Part shown: positions 11,648 through 21,612 of the stretch, one piece after another
How the letters are laid out: every line of letters begins with the position of its first letter
Numbering within the stretch: position 1 is the first letter of the stretch
Source: Vreelandella subglaciescola
GTDB lineage: Bacteria; Pseudomonadota; Gammaproteobacteria; Pseudomonadales; Halomonadaceae
DNA: 64,000 nucleotides
Reading direction: 5' to 3'
Assembly (NCBI RefSeq): GCF_900142895.1
Contig: NZ_LT670847.1
Location: forward strand, 1,240,001-1,304,000
The notes under the pieces: generated by a model
The model's input: only the letters and a program-made list of their open reading frames with translations
Databases searched by the model: none
Told to the model about the DNA's origin: nothing
Made by a program: the position numbers and the translations under genes

Positions 11648-12462
11648 CACGTCTTCTGCCGCCGCTGGCTGGGCACCCGAGTGCGGCGGCCGGAATCAAG
11701 GTCAAGCGCGGTCAGCGACCCGCCCCAGGCGCAGCCGGTATCCAGCGTCTGGGCGTTGACCGCCGAGTCGGGCGTGCGCCCTTCAAGTGCTGCCCAGTGG
11801 CCAAATAACAAGCTGGCATCATCCTGGCGGGGGAACTGGAACCACGGCGCAAAGCCTGCAGGCGCGCTATCCAGACCGCGCTTGGCGGAAAAGTCCAGCT
11901 GGCCTTCAGCGTTAATAAAGCGCATTCGCGTCATGGCGTTGACGATAAAGCGTAGCCGGTCCATGCCGTCAAGGTCGTCGCGCCAGCGGCTTGGTTCATC
12001 GCCGAACAGGCGCGCCAGAAACGCACCCGCCTGTTCGCCGGCAAGTGCTTCTTCCACCTCGGCGCCTAACCCCTCGGCTTGGTCAAGGCTCCACTGGGGC
12101 AACAGCCCGGCATGCGTCATCAGCGTGGTGTCGCGGCGCACCGTTAGTGGCTGCTGCTGTAGCCAATCCAGCAGCGCATCGCCGTCGGCGGCGTTAACGA
12201 TAGAGCCAAAGGCGCTGTGCGGCTTGACCGTACCGCTGCGGGCGGCAACGAGGCAGTGCAGGTCGTGGTTGCCCAGCACGCAGCGTGCGCTGTCGCCCAG
12301 CGCACGGGCTTCGCGCAGGCAGGCGAGTGAGTCTGGCCCACGGTTGACCAGATCGCCCACCAGCCACAGGCGGTCGCGGCGCGGGTCAAAGGAAAGGGCT
12401 TCCAGCAGCGCGACAAACTCGGCGTGGCAGCCGTGCAGATCGCCTATTACATAGGTACTCAT
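11647..12462 (-). CDS. apaH: Symmetrical diadenosine tetraphosphatase
   Basis: Hydrolyses Ap4A and NpnN RNA caps to two halves. The calcineurin-like metal motifs are complete in 271 residues: GDLHGC at residues 7-12, GDLVNRGP and GNHDLH, then a late THAGL histidine. The start [12 protein letters not shown] is the family start. The frame stays open for 75 bases upstream, but that part contains the duplicated start region and is not family-like. It sits between apaG and cca, as expected for the apaGH arrangement. Confidence 0.96.
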   Translation of the reverse strand: MSTYVIGDLHGCHAEFVALLEALSFDPRRDRLWLVGDLVNRGPDSLACLREARALGDSARCVLGNHDLHCLVAARSGTVKPHSAFGSIVNAADGDALLDWLQQQPLTVRRDTTLMTHAGLLPQWSLDQAEGLGAEVEEALAGEQAGAFLARLFGDEPSRWRDDLDGMDRLRFIVNAMTRMRFINAEGQLDFSAKRGLDSAPAGFAPWFQFPRQDDASLLFGHWAALEGRTPDSAVNAQTLDTGCAWGGSLTALDLDSGRRTRVPSQRRQKT

Positions 12463-12485
12463 TCTTAAGTGCTCATTCTTAAGTG
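12458..12485. repeat. Tandem 14-base duplication covering the apaH start
   Basis: CTCATTCTTAAGTG is repeated twice head to tail. On the coding (minus) strand it duplicates the start context AAGAATGAG. The upstream copy opens ATG AGC ACT TAA, a three-codon reading frame (12476 down to 12465) that ends two bases before the real apaH ATG. Confidence 0.85.
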
Positions 12486-12542
12486 CTTGTGCGTAACGTC
12501 TCACGCTCAGGTACTCGTGTTCAGGAGCCGATACCAACCGGC

Positions 12543-12920
12543 TTAATGAATGGCGCTAGGCTGCGCCAGCCGAAACGGCGACACCGGCACGTCAAAAGAG
12601 CGCTGGGTCGTGGTGTCGAGCAGCGTATAGGCGCCTTCCATGGTGCCCACAGGCGTTTCTAATACCGCGCGGCTGGTATAGCGAAAGCGCTGACCGGGGC
12701 CAATCAAGGGCTGCTGGCCGATCACGCCCTTGCCGCGTACTTCCTGCGCGTCGCCGCTGCCCTGGGTGATTTTCCAGTAGCGCGCCAACAGCTGAACGCT
12801 GCAGTCGCTCTGGTTGTGTACGGTCACCGTGTAGCTGAACACGTAGCGCGTCTCAGCGTCGCTGGACTCCTGCTCGCGGTACTGGGGCTTGATGGTGATA
12901 TGGATCGATGGCTCGCTCAT
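12543..12920 (-). CDS. apaG: ApaG protein (DUF525, fibronectin-like fold)
   Basis: A small protein of about 125 residues, named for its operon position with apaH; its biochemical role is not settled. The family core is clear: YTVTVHNQS, LLARYWKITQG, VRGKGVIGQQPLIGPGQRF and GTMEGAYTL. The start ATG overlaps the rsmA stop (ATGA). A long upstream in-frame extension exists only because rsmA is read in another frame, so it is discarded. It is followed by apaH after 80 bases. Confidence 0.95.
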   Translation of the reverse strand: MSEPSIHITIKPQYREQESSDAETRYVFSYTVTVHNQSDCSVQLLARYWKITQGSGDAQEVRGKGVIGQQPLIGPGQRFRYTSRAVLETPVGTMEGAYTLLDTTTQRSFDVPVSPFRLAQPSAIH

Positions 12921-13744
12921 CGACTGTCGTCTCCCTGGGTTGCTTGCGTCTCGTTTTTTGCCACGCAATTGGCCAGACGCACAAACTCTTCCACGCTGAG
13001 CGTTTGCGGGCGGCGACGCGGGTCGATCCCGAGGGCCTCCAGAGTCTCGGCGCTGACCCGGCCCTTGAGATTGTTGCGCAGCGTTTTGCGCCGCTGGCCG
13101 AACGCCTGCTTGACCAGCTCGAACAGCAGCGTCGGATCGTCTGCCACGTGGGGCAGCTCGGCGTGGGGCGTCAGGCGCACAATCGCGGACTCCACCGCCG
13201 GGCTCGGCACAAAGGCTTCGGGCGGCACCGTGAACAGCTGCTCGACCTGGCAATAGTACTGCGCCATGACCGACAGCCGCCCCCAGTCAGAGCCGCCCGG
13301 CTCCGCCGCCATGCGCTCGACCACCTCTTTTTGCAGCATGAAGTGCATGTCGGCCACCGCGCTGCCGGCGCCCAGCAGGTGAATGATCAGCGGCGTGGAG
13401 ATGTTGTACGGCAGGTTGCCGACCACGCGCAGCGGCGCGCCGTCGCCCCGCAGCTCGGCAAAATCGTACTTGAGCGCGTCGCCTTCATGGATGACGAAGC
13501 CGGGATAGTTGAAAAACTGCACCCGCAGGCCGGGAATCAGATCACGATCAAGCTCGATCACTTCAAGGCCGTCGGCGGCGTCAAGCAGCGGCTGGGTCAG
13601 CGCCCCCTGCCCCGGGCCGATCTCCACGAGGCGCTCGCCCGGACGCGGGTCGATCGCGTGGACGATACGCCCGATCACCCCGACGTCGCGGAGGAAGTTT
13701 TGCCCGAAACGTTTACGAGCGCGATGGTGCGTCACTGCTGACAT
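12917..13744 (-). CDS. rsmA: 16S rRNA adenine(1518/1519)-N6 dimethyltransferase
   Basis: Dimethylates two adjacent adenines in the 3' hairpin of 16S rRNA late in 30S assembly (formerly KsgA). In 275 residues it shows the family N-terminus ARKRFGQNFL, the SAM-binding VEIGPGQGALT, an acidic ELDRDL, and the catalytic NLPYNIS. The C-terminal all-helical domain follows (QAFGQRRKTLRNNLKG). It overlaps apaG by four bases and follows pdxA, the usual gammaproteobacterial order. Confidence 0.97.
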   Translation of the reverse strand: MSAVTHHRARKRFGQNFLRDVGVIGRIVHAIDPRPGERLVEIGPGQGALTQPLLDAADGLEVIELDRDLIPGLRVQFFNYPGFVIHEGDALKYDFAELRGDGAPLRVVGNLPYNISTPLIIHLLGAGSAVADMHFMLQKEVVERMAAEPGGSDWGRLSVMAQYYCQVEQLFTVPPEAFVPSPAVESAIVRLTPHAELPHVADDPTLLFELVKQAFGQRRKTLRNNLKGRVSAETLEALGIDPRRRPQTLSVEEFVRLANCVAKNETQATQGDDSR

Positions 13745-13758
13745 GAAGCGAGATTCCC

Positions 13759-13782
13759 AGAGTAGCGATAAGAGTAGCGATA
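13759..13782. repeat. Tandem 12-base duplication upstream of rsmA
   Basis: AGAGTAGCGATA occurs twice head to tail in the 77-base pdxA-rsmA spacer, starting 15 bases upstream of the rsmA start. It looks like a recent slippage duplication in the mRNA leader. Confidence 0.8.
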
Positions 13783-13821
13783 AAAGATAGGCAATAAACG
13801 GTAACGGACGACCAACACCGG

Positions 13822-14889
13822 TTAAGCAGCGCGCTGATCGGCAAGCCGGCGCGCCAGCGCAATCGCCACGCCCAGACTGGCCGGCGACGCCAGCCCTTTG
13901 CCGGCCAGATCAAGCGCGGTGCCGTGGTCCACCGAGGTGCGCACCAGCGGTAGGCCCAGGGTGATGTTGGCCGCGCTGCCAAAACCGGCGTACTTGAGCA
14001 CGGCGAGCCCCTGATCGTGATACATGGCGAGCACCGCATCAACATCAACCAGATGGCGCGGGGTAAACAGTGTATCCGCCGGGTAGGGGCCGCGTATATC
14101 CCGCCCCTCGGCGCGCAGCGCGGCCAGCGTGGGGATGATGATATCGATTTCCTCGCGCCCCAGATGCCCGTCTTCACCGGCGTGGGGGTTCAGCCCGCAC
14201 ACCGCGATACGCGGTGCGGCAATGCCGAACTGGTCGCGCAGGTCGGCGTCCAGAATCCGTGCAATGCGGGTAATGCGCTCGGCGGTAATGGCGTCGGCCA
14301 CCTCGCGCAGCGGCAAATGCGTGGTCGCAAGCGCGACGCGCAGGTCGCTGCTGCCGTCAAACCCGGCGCGGGTGGCGTGCAGGGCGTCGTCGGTGGCCAG
14401 CATCATGACTACTTCATCGACGCCGCAGGCGTCGCGCAGCCATTCGGTGTGGCCGGTAAAGCCCGTGTGCCCGCCGTCGATAATCACGCCCTTGTGCAGC
14501 GGCGCGGTGGTCATCGCCGCCGCGTGGCCGGCCCGGCAAGCTTCTACGGCAACCGTCAGCGTTTCAATCACATAGTCGGCGTTGGCCGGATTGAGCGTGC
14601 CCGGCGCACATGGCGCTCTGAGCGCCACCGGCCACACCGGCAGCACGCCGTCACCGTCAGGAAGCGGATCGCCCGGCTGACAGGGCACCAACGTAACCTC
14701 AAGCCCAAGCGCCGCGGCGCGCACTGACAGCATGGCCGGATCACCCACGGCGACGCTTGCCGGCGGCAGTTCACCGTTGGCCGCTAGCATCAGCACAAGC
14801 TCCGGGCCGATGCCGGCCGGCTCGCCGGTGGTAATCGCCACCGGCAGACGGCTATCGACGCTGTGCTGCGTCACCTTTAACGTCGCCAT
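13822..14889 (-). CDS. pdxA: 4-hydroxythreonine-4-phosphate dehydrogenase
   Basis: NAD-dependent oxidation of 4-phosphohydroxy-L-threonine in the DXP-dependent pyridoxal phosphate pathway. The 355-residue sequence has the N-terminal ITTGEPAGIGPEL and metal-binding histidines in HTGFTGHTEWL. The C-terminal half carries AMYHDQGLAVLKYAGFG and TSVDHGTALDLAGKG. The start follows the surA stop without a gap (TAA-ATG), which implies coupled translation. This surA-pdxA-rsmA order is conserved across gammaproteobacteria. Confidence 0.97.
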   Translation of the reverse strand: MATLKVTQHSVDSRLPVAITTGEPAGIGPELVLMLAANGELPPASVAVGDPAMLSVRAAALGLEVTLVPCQPGDPLPDGDGVLPVWPVALRAPCAPGTLNPANADYVIETLTVAVEACRAGHAAAMTTAPLHKGVIIDGGHTGFTGHTEWLRDACGVDEVVMMLATDDALHATRAGFDGSSDLRVALATTHLPLREVADAITAERITRIARILDADLRDQFGIAAPRIAVCGLNPHAGEDGHLGREEIDIIIPTLAALRAEGRDIRGPYPADTLFTPRHLVDVDAVLAMYHDQGLAVLKYAGFGSAANITLGLPLVRTSVDHGTALDLAGKGLASPASLGVAIALARRLADQRAA

Positions 14890-15954
14890 TTAAAGCCGGA
14901 TGTCGACAAAGGCCTGGGAGCGAAGTTCGCGCTGCCAAGTGGTCATCTCTTCGTTGGCGCGGCGCTGGAAGATGGCCTGACGCGCCCCTTCGCGCTGCTC
15001 TTTTTGGCTGACGTTTTTCTCGCGGCGCTCTTCGACGTCGATGAGATGAAAGCCGAACTGCGAGCGCACGGGCTGAGAAAGCTGGTCAACGGAGAGCGCT
15101 TGCATGGCATCTTCAAACGCCGGCACCGTCTGGCCGGGGCGCAGCCAGCCGAGCTCGCCGCCGTTCAGCGCGCTGCCATCGTCATCGCTCAGCTCGCGGG
15201 CCACGGCGGCAAAATCTTCGCCCTGAACAATGCGCTGGCGGGCCTTTTGGGCAAGCGCCTGGGCCTCTTCTGCGCTGCGCTCGGGCGTCACTTCAATCAG
15301 GATATGACGAGCGCGGTTTTCTTCGATCACGCCGCCGTTAGCGCCGCCCTGCTGCTCAAGCGTACGCTCGACGTCGCGGTTGCTGATCGAGACTCGCTGG
15401 CCAATCTGGCGTTGCTGCACCTTACGGATCAGCATTTCGCGGCGCACCTGCTCGCGCACCTGGGTCAGACTGGTGCCGCCCGCTTCCAGCTGGTCGGCAA
15501 ACGCCTCAAGCGACAGTCCGTTGGACTCGGCGATCCCGCGCAGCTGGCGGTTAAGCCGGGTGTCATCCACGCTCAGCTTGGCGTCGCTGGCCATCTGCAG
15601 CTGAATCGTCTCCAGCACCATGCGTTCAAGCACCTGCTGCTCAAACTCGGCGCGCGGGGGCAGCGCACTGCCCTTGGCTTTTGCCTGACCGGCAATACGC
15701 ACCAGGCGGTCATCAAGTTCGCTTTGCATGATGGCGCCGTCGTTGACCACTGCCACCACGCGGTCCAGCTGCTGACGCTGGCTGCTGTAGGTCTGTTGGC
15801 TATTGTTGGCCTGCTGGGCGCTGGCGGTCAGCGGCACCAGCGCAACGCCGGCGCCCAAACACAGCGTCAGCGCGCTGGAAAGCGCCAGCGTTTTAGGCAA
15901 AAAAGACTGAGTGCGCATTGTGGCGCGCAAAAGCCAGGGCGTTGTCGTCGTCAT
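14890..15954 (-). CDS. surA: Periplasmic chaperone SurA, form with a single parvulin domain
   Basis: Escorts unfolded outer-membrane proteins through the periplasm to the Bam complex. A signal peptide (hydrophobic LALSSALTLCLGAGVALVP, cut after TASA) leads into the N-terminal chaperone domain LDRVVAVVNDGAIMQSEL. Then comes one PPIase domain from about residue 195 to 300 (ARHILIEV, GGELGWLRPGQ, FGFHLIDVEER). E. coli SurA is 428 residues with two such domains; this one is 354 with one. The start was chosen by an upstream AAGAG; an ATG 36 bases later lacks a ribosome site. It lies between lptD, a known client, and pdxA. Confidence 0.93.
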   Translation of the reverse strand: MTTTTPWLLRATMRTQSFLPKTLALSSALTLCLGAGVALVPLTASAQQANNSQQTYSSQRQQLDRVVAVVNDGAIMQSELDDRLVRIAGQAKAKGSALPPRAEFEQQVLERMVLETIQLQMASDAKLSVDDTRLNRQLRGIAESNGLSLEAFADQLEAGGTSLTQVREQVRREMLIRKVQQRQIGQRVSISNRDVERTLEQQGGANGGVIEENRARHILIEVTPERSAEEAQALAQKARQRIVQGEDFAAVARELSDDDGSALNGGELGWLRPGQTVPAFEDAMQALSVDQLSQPVRSQFGFHLIDVEERREKNVSQKEQREGARQAIFQRRANEEMTTWQRELRSQAFVDIRL

Positions 15955-15988
15955 AACACGTTGATCTCTTGAGGGGTTCTGCACCGGC

Positions 15989-18439
15989 TTACAGCGCCGG
16001 CGGGCGATAGCCCGGAATGGTACGTTCAAAGTAGCTGTCGGCATCCTGCCCGGCGCCGCCAAGCCCGTGGAGGACAAAGCGCAAAAACAGCCCGCGGTCG
16101 TTGAAGTCGTCTCTGACCCACGCGGTATCGTTGTCGTCTACCCACTGGCGCCATACGACCTGCAGGCCATAGCAGCAGCTGTTCCACTGCACGCCGGCCA
16201 GCTGCTCAAGCGGGCGATTGTTGGTTTGATCGTGCAGGTAGCGGCCGATCAAATCAATCTCGGGGCTGGCATTCCAGGCAAAGGACAGATCCCACTCCTC
16301 GCGGGCATAGTCGCGATAATCATCGTCGCCGGGTACCACACTCGGAGAAAACCCTTCGATTTCCCAGCGATAGCCAAGGTTGACCACATGGCCATCGGGG
16401 TGCCGGTAGCGCAGGTCGACGCTGGTGCGTTCGGTCAGGTCGCGGTGGTCATCGTAAAGCCATTCGGCGCCGGTGCTCCAGCGCTGATTGATCTGCCAGT
16501 CGAGGTGCGTGACGATCGGCGAACGATCGCGAGTGGCCTGATAGTAGCTTTCCGGGTTGACGTCGGGGTTGAGCTCCGGCCGCGGCGGCAGGGTTTCATC
16601 GTTGCCGTCCAGCCCCACGCGGCGGTCGTCGAAGTACGCGCTTTGACCAATGCCGGCAGAGAGTTTTTCACGCCCGCTGTCGTCCTGCAGAAAGCGCGTT
16701 TGCAGGCCGTACGACAGGCGGTTCAGATCGCCCACGCGGTCCACCCCGGAAAAGCGGTGCGGCGACCACAGCTGCTCCTTTGAGAACGCCCGCTCGCGGC
16801 TGTCGAACTCGGGCAGGTCGCGCTGATCGGTGCGCGGCACAAAGGCGTAGTTCAGGCGCGGTTCCAGCGTCTGGTGGTAGTCCTCGCCGCCCAGCGACAG
16901 CTCGCGCTCGAACGTCAGCCCGGCATCTACCGAGCTGATCGCGACGCTGCGCGTCGGCGTGGTATCGCGCGAGGTTTCGCGGCGGCCGTAGTCCAGCGAG
17001 TAGGCGGTGTTCCAGAGTTCGGTACGCGGCTCTATGTAGCCCCAGGGGCGCTCAAAGCGCGCGCCCACCGTGGGCGCCAGATGCACGCGGCTACCCGTGG
17101 CGGCTTCGCGCTCGGGCACCTGGGTTTCGTCCACGTCGCGCCAGAAATAGGTCGCGTTGGAGCGCCATTCGCTGTAAAAGCCGTGCCCCAGCTGCCAGCG
17201 GGCGTTGGCGGTGACGCTTGGCAGGCGGTAAAACGGCTTGTCGCTGTCGCTCAGCGGATCGTCCAGCCGCTGGTAACCCTGGGCGCGGGCGTCGAGTTGC
17301 CAGGTGTCGCCGCGATAGTCAATCTGCGCCAGACGCTCCATGCCGTAGCGGTCGCTTTCGCCGAAGTTGCTGCCGAAATCGTCAAAATAGCGCCCGTCGC
17401 TCGCTGCCCCGTAGCGCAGCTGATAGCCGCTGCGCGGCCCCGCGCGGCCAGCGTGCTGAGCATCAATGTACCAGCGGTCGAGGTTTTCGTAGCGGTTGGC
17501 GTCGCCGCCGGAGCCGCCGCGATCATCGCTGAGCCAGGCGCCTTCAATGCTGCCCCGGCTCTGGTCCAGCAGATAGCGATATTCCCCCCCGAGCAGCAGC
17601 CCGCGGTCGCTGATCCAGCGTGGCGTAATAGTGGCATCGTGGTTGGGCGCAATGTTCCAGTAGAACGGCTGCGCGTAGTCCAGCTGATCGCTGGAGAAAC
17701 CGATGGTGGGCGTCAAAAACCCAGTGTGGCGGCGATCATCGAGCGGAAAACGTAGCCACGGCCAGTAAAAGACCGGTACGTCCTTGATTTCCAGACGGGC
17801 ATGTTTGGCCGTGCCAAAGCCTTCTTTCTGGTTGAGGCGAATATCGCTCCCCACCAGCTGCCAGGTATTGGCCCCGGGCGCGCAGCTGGTAAAGCTGGCG
17901 TCGCGCAGGCGGTATTGCTGGTCGCCGGTTTGCTCAAGCTGATCGGCCCGGCCGCGCAGGCGCTCTTCGTAAAGCACGTAGTGGCTGTTTTTGACGTTGC
18001 CGGTGTCGTTCACCAGCGACAGCGACGCCTCGGTGCCGCGTACCAGCGCACGCCCGTCGCGCAGGGCAAGATCACCTTCGGCATCAACCCGCTCGCGGTT
18101 GGCCGGCACGAAGATGCGCTCGGCTTCCAGCTGGGTATTGCCGCGGCGCAGCACGACGTCGCCGCGCAGCAGCGCCTCGCCTGCCGCCGAATAGTCCGAC
18201 TCGCGGGTTTCCACCGACAGCTCGCGGGGGTCCTCGTTTTCCGGCAACCGATACGCCGGCATCACGTAGCGCCCTTTGCAAACGCGGTTAGCGGCCTGCT
18301 CGTCACTCCAGGGCTGCCAATCCAGCGCGTCGGCCGGCAGCATCTCACTGTTGGCCTGCGCCGTCAGCGTGGCACCGACCAGTACGGTACCGGCGAGCGT
18401 CTGCGTGATTGGCGCAGTGCGCAAAAATCGCTTGCCCAT
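15989..18439 (-). CDS. lptD: LPS-assembly outer membrane protein LptD
   Basis: The beta-barrel that, with LptE, inserts lipopolysaccharide into the outer leaflet. The 816-residue protein has a signal peptide, an N-terminal OstA beta-jellyroll (VVLRRGNTQLEAERI, VDAEGDLALRDG), then the C-terminal barrel of aromatic-rich alternating strands. Four cysteines expected for the two long-range disulfides are present: about residue 54 (NRVCKGR), one in FTSCAPG, and the late pair NSCCYG. The start has AAGGA eight bases upstream; a TTG 21 bases earlier is less likely. It is the first gene of the operon running to cca, and is divergent from amgK. Confidence 0.97.
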   Translation of the reverse strand: MGKRFLRTAPITQTLAGTVLVGATLTAQANSEMLPADALDWQPWSDEQAANRVCKGRYVMPAYRLPENEDPRELSVETRESDYSAAGEALLRGDVVLRRGNTQLEAERIFVPANRERVDAEGDLALRDGRALVRGTEASLSLVNDTGNVKNSHYVLYEERLRGRADQLEQTGDQQYRLRDASFTSCAPGANTWQLVGSDIRLNQKEGFGTAKHARLEIKDVPVFYWPWLRFPLDDRRHTGFLTPTIGFSSDQLDYAQPFYWNIAPNHDATITPRWISDRGLLLGGEYRYLLDQSRGSIEGAWLSDDRGGSGGDANRYENLDRWYIDAQHAGRAGPRSGYQLRYGAASDGRYFDDFGSNFGESDRYGMERLAQIDYRGDTWQLDARAQGYQRLDDPLSDSDKPFYRLPSVTANARWQLGHGFYSEWRSNATYFWRDVDETQVPEREAATGSRVHLAPTVGARFERPWGYIEPRTELWNTAYSLDYGRRETSRDTTPTRSVAISSVDAGLTFERELSLGGEDYHQTLEPRLNYAFVPRTDQRDLPEFDSRERAFSKEQLWSPHRFSGVDRVGDLNRLSYGLQTRFLQDDSGREKLSAGIGQSAYFDDRRVGLDGNDETLPPRPELNPDVNPESYYQATRDRSPIVTHLDWQINQRWSTGAEWLYDDHRDLTERTSVDLRYRHPDGHVVNLGYRWEIEGFSPSVVPGDDDYRDYAREEWDLSFAWNASPEIDLIGRYLHDQTNNRPLEQLAGVQWNSCCYGLQVVWRQWVDDNDTAWVRDDFNDRGLFLRFVLHGLGGAGQDADSYFERTIPGYRPPAL

Positions 18440-18509
18440 GTTCGTTATCCTTGGCGTCAAGAAGGCGTATTATACAGCCCGCATGATGCCCGACCAGCAA
18501 GGAGCTTGC

Positions 18510-20191
<1,682 letters not shown>

Positions 20192-20233
20192 TACGCTCAC
20201 GAACGAACGTGACTGACTGATACGGAGAAAAAC

Positions 20234-20653
20234 ATGAAAGCACGGGTAAAATGGACCGACGGACGCCAGTTTGTCGCGGAATCTGGCAGCGGGCACAGCG
20301 TCGTGATTGACGGCCCGCCCGACCACGGCGGACGCAACACCGGCCCGCGCCCCATGGAAATGCTGCTGATGGGCATGGGCGGCTGCACCGCCTTTGATAT
20401 TTTGAACATTCTCGAGAAAGCCCGCGCCGACGTCACCGACTGCGTCGCCGAAATGGACGCCGAACGCGCCGACGGCGTGCCCTCGGTCTTCACCAAAATC
20501 CACGTGCATTTTGTGGTCACCGGCCGCGCGCTCAAGGAAAAGCAGGTGCAGCGCGCCGTCGAGCTTTCCGCCGATAAATACTGCAGCGCCTCGATCATGC
20601 TGGGTAACGGCGGCGTCGAAATCACTCATTCGTGCGAGATCGTCGAGGTCTGA
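20234..20653 (+). CDS. OsmC/Ohr family protein (YhfA-like)
   Basis: A 139-residue member of the OsmC superfamily, cytosolic thiol-dependent peroxidase-like proteins. Two conserved cysteines are visible, in GMGGCTAFDIL and KYCSASIML, with the family GPRPMEMLL between the N-terminal strands and the long helix. The sequence is closest in style to the YhfA subgroup, whose physiological role is not established. An ACGGAG site precedes the ATG. It follows murU on the same strand after 42 bases and ends 18 bases before the convergent lpxL. Confidence 0.88.
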   Translation: MKARVKWTDGRQFVAESGSGHSVVIDGPPDHGGRNTGPRPMEMLLMGMGGCTAFDILNILEKARADVTDCVAEMDAERADGVPSVFTKIHVHFVVTGRALKEKQVQRAVELSADKYCSASIMLGNGGVEITHSCEIVEV

Positions 20654-20671
20654 CGCCCCGCCGCGAGGCGC

Positions 20672-21586
20672 TCAGTAAACGCCCGCCTCGCCCTCGGGGC
20701 GGGTCTTGAAGCGCCGGTGCAGCCACAGGTACTGCTCGGGGTGCCGGCGGATCGCCTGCTCGATAAACGCATTGATGCGCGTGGCATCAACCACGTCGTC
20801 ACCGCTGGGGAAACCGTCCAGCGCCGGCAGCGCCTCAAAGGTATAGGTGGCGTTATCCGGGTTGCGGTGAAAGACCAGCGGCACCACCGGCGCGCCGGTC
20901 ATCCGGGCGATCTTGGCGGTTAATTTAATGGTGGCCGCCTGCTGGCCAAAAAACGGCGCAAATACGCTCGCCGCGCGGCCAAAATCCTGATCCGGCGAGT
21001 ACCAGACCGAATGGCCGGCTTTAATTCTGCGGACAGCGCCGCGCAGATCGTGGCGGTCAATGATCTGGTCGAAAGACCGCAGCCGCGCGCGGGTCATGAA
21101 GCGCTCGAACAGCGGATTATCGTGGGGGCGATACACCGCACCGGCAGAGAAAAACAGCGAGTGCAGCGCGCCGCCCATATCCAGGGTGGAAAAATGCACG
21201 CCGATAATCAGCACTCCTTTGCCCTGCGCCTGAGCGCGCGCCATATTTTCCTGGCCCACATACACCGCGCGGTGGCGCAACGATTCGGGATCGCGACACC
21301 AGGCGGTGGCGGTTTCCACCAGTCCGATGCCGTTGGCAATGAAGGTGTCTTTCACTAATCGGCGCTGGGCCTCAGCGTTTTTTTCCGGAAAGCACAGCGC
21401 AACGTTGGTCGTGGTAATACGCCGGCGGCGCTTGGCAAAGCGCCACGCAAGGCGACCAACGCCGCTGCCCACCCACATTTTCAACCGCCACGGCAGCCAG
21501 GCGGCAACGTACATGGCGCCGATGGCCAGCCAGGTGGGCCAATAGCGCGGATGAGCAAACGAGCGGGGATAGTGCGATTTTGCCAT
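20672..21586 (-). CDS. lpxL: Lipid A biosynthesis lauroyl-type acyltransferase
   Basis: Adds a secondary acyl chain to Kdo2-lipid IVA at the inner membrane. The 304-residue protein has an N-terminal membrane anchor (YWPTWLAIGAMYVAAWLPW) and the HX4D catalytic motif, His131 to Asp136 (HFSTLD). YSPDQDFGR and VPLVFHR segments of the LpxL/LpxM family follow. The choice between LpxL and LpxM is by overall style and is not certain. The start has little Shine-Dalgarno character. It lies 26 bases downstream of alr on the same strand. Confidence 0.9.
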   Translation of the reverse strand: MAKSHYPRSFAHPRYWPTWLAIGAMYVAAWLPWRLKMWVGSGVGRLAWRFAKRRRRITTTNVALCFPEKNAEAQRRLVKDTFIANGIGLVETATAWCRDPESLRHRAVYVGQENMARAQAQGKGVLIIGVHFSTLDMGGALHSLFFSAGAVYRPHDNPLFERFMTRARLRSFDQIIDRHDLRGAVRRIKAGHSVWYSPDQDFGRAASVFAPFFGQQAATIKLTAKIARMTGAPVVPLVFHRNPDNATYTFEALPALDGFPSGDDVVDATRINAFIEQAIRRHPEQYLWLHRRFKTRPEGEAGVY

Positions 21587-21612
21587 GAGGAAAAAAGAGC
21601 CTGTAAAAAAGT

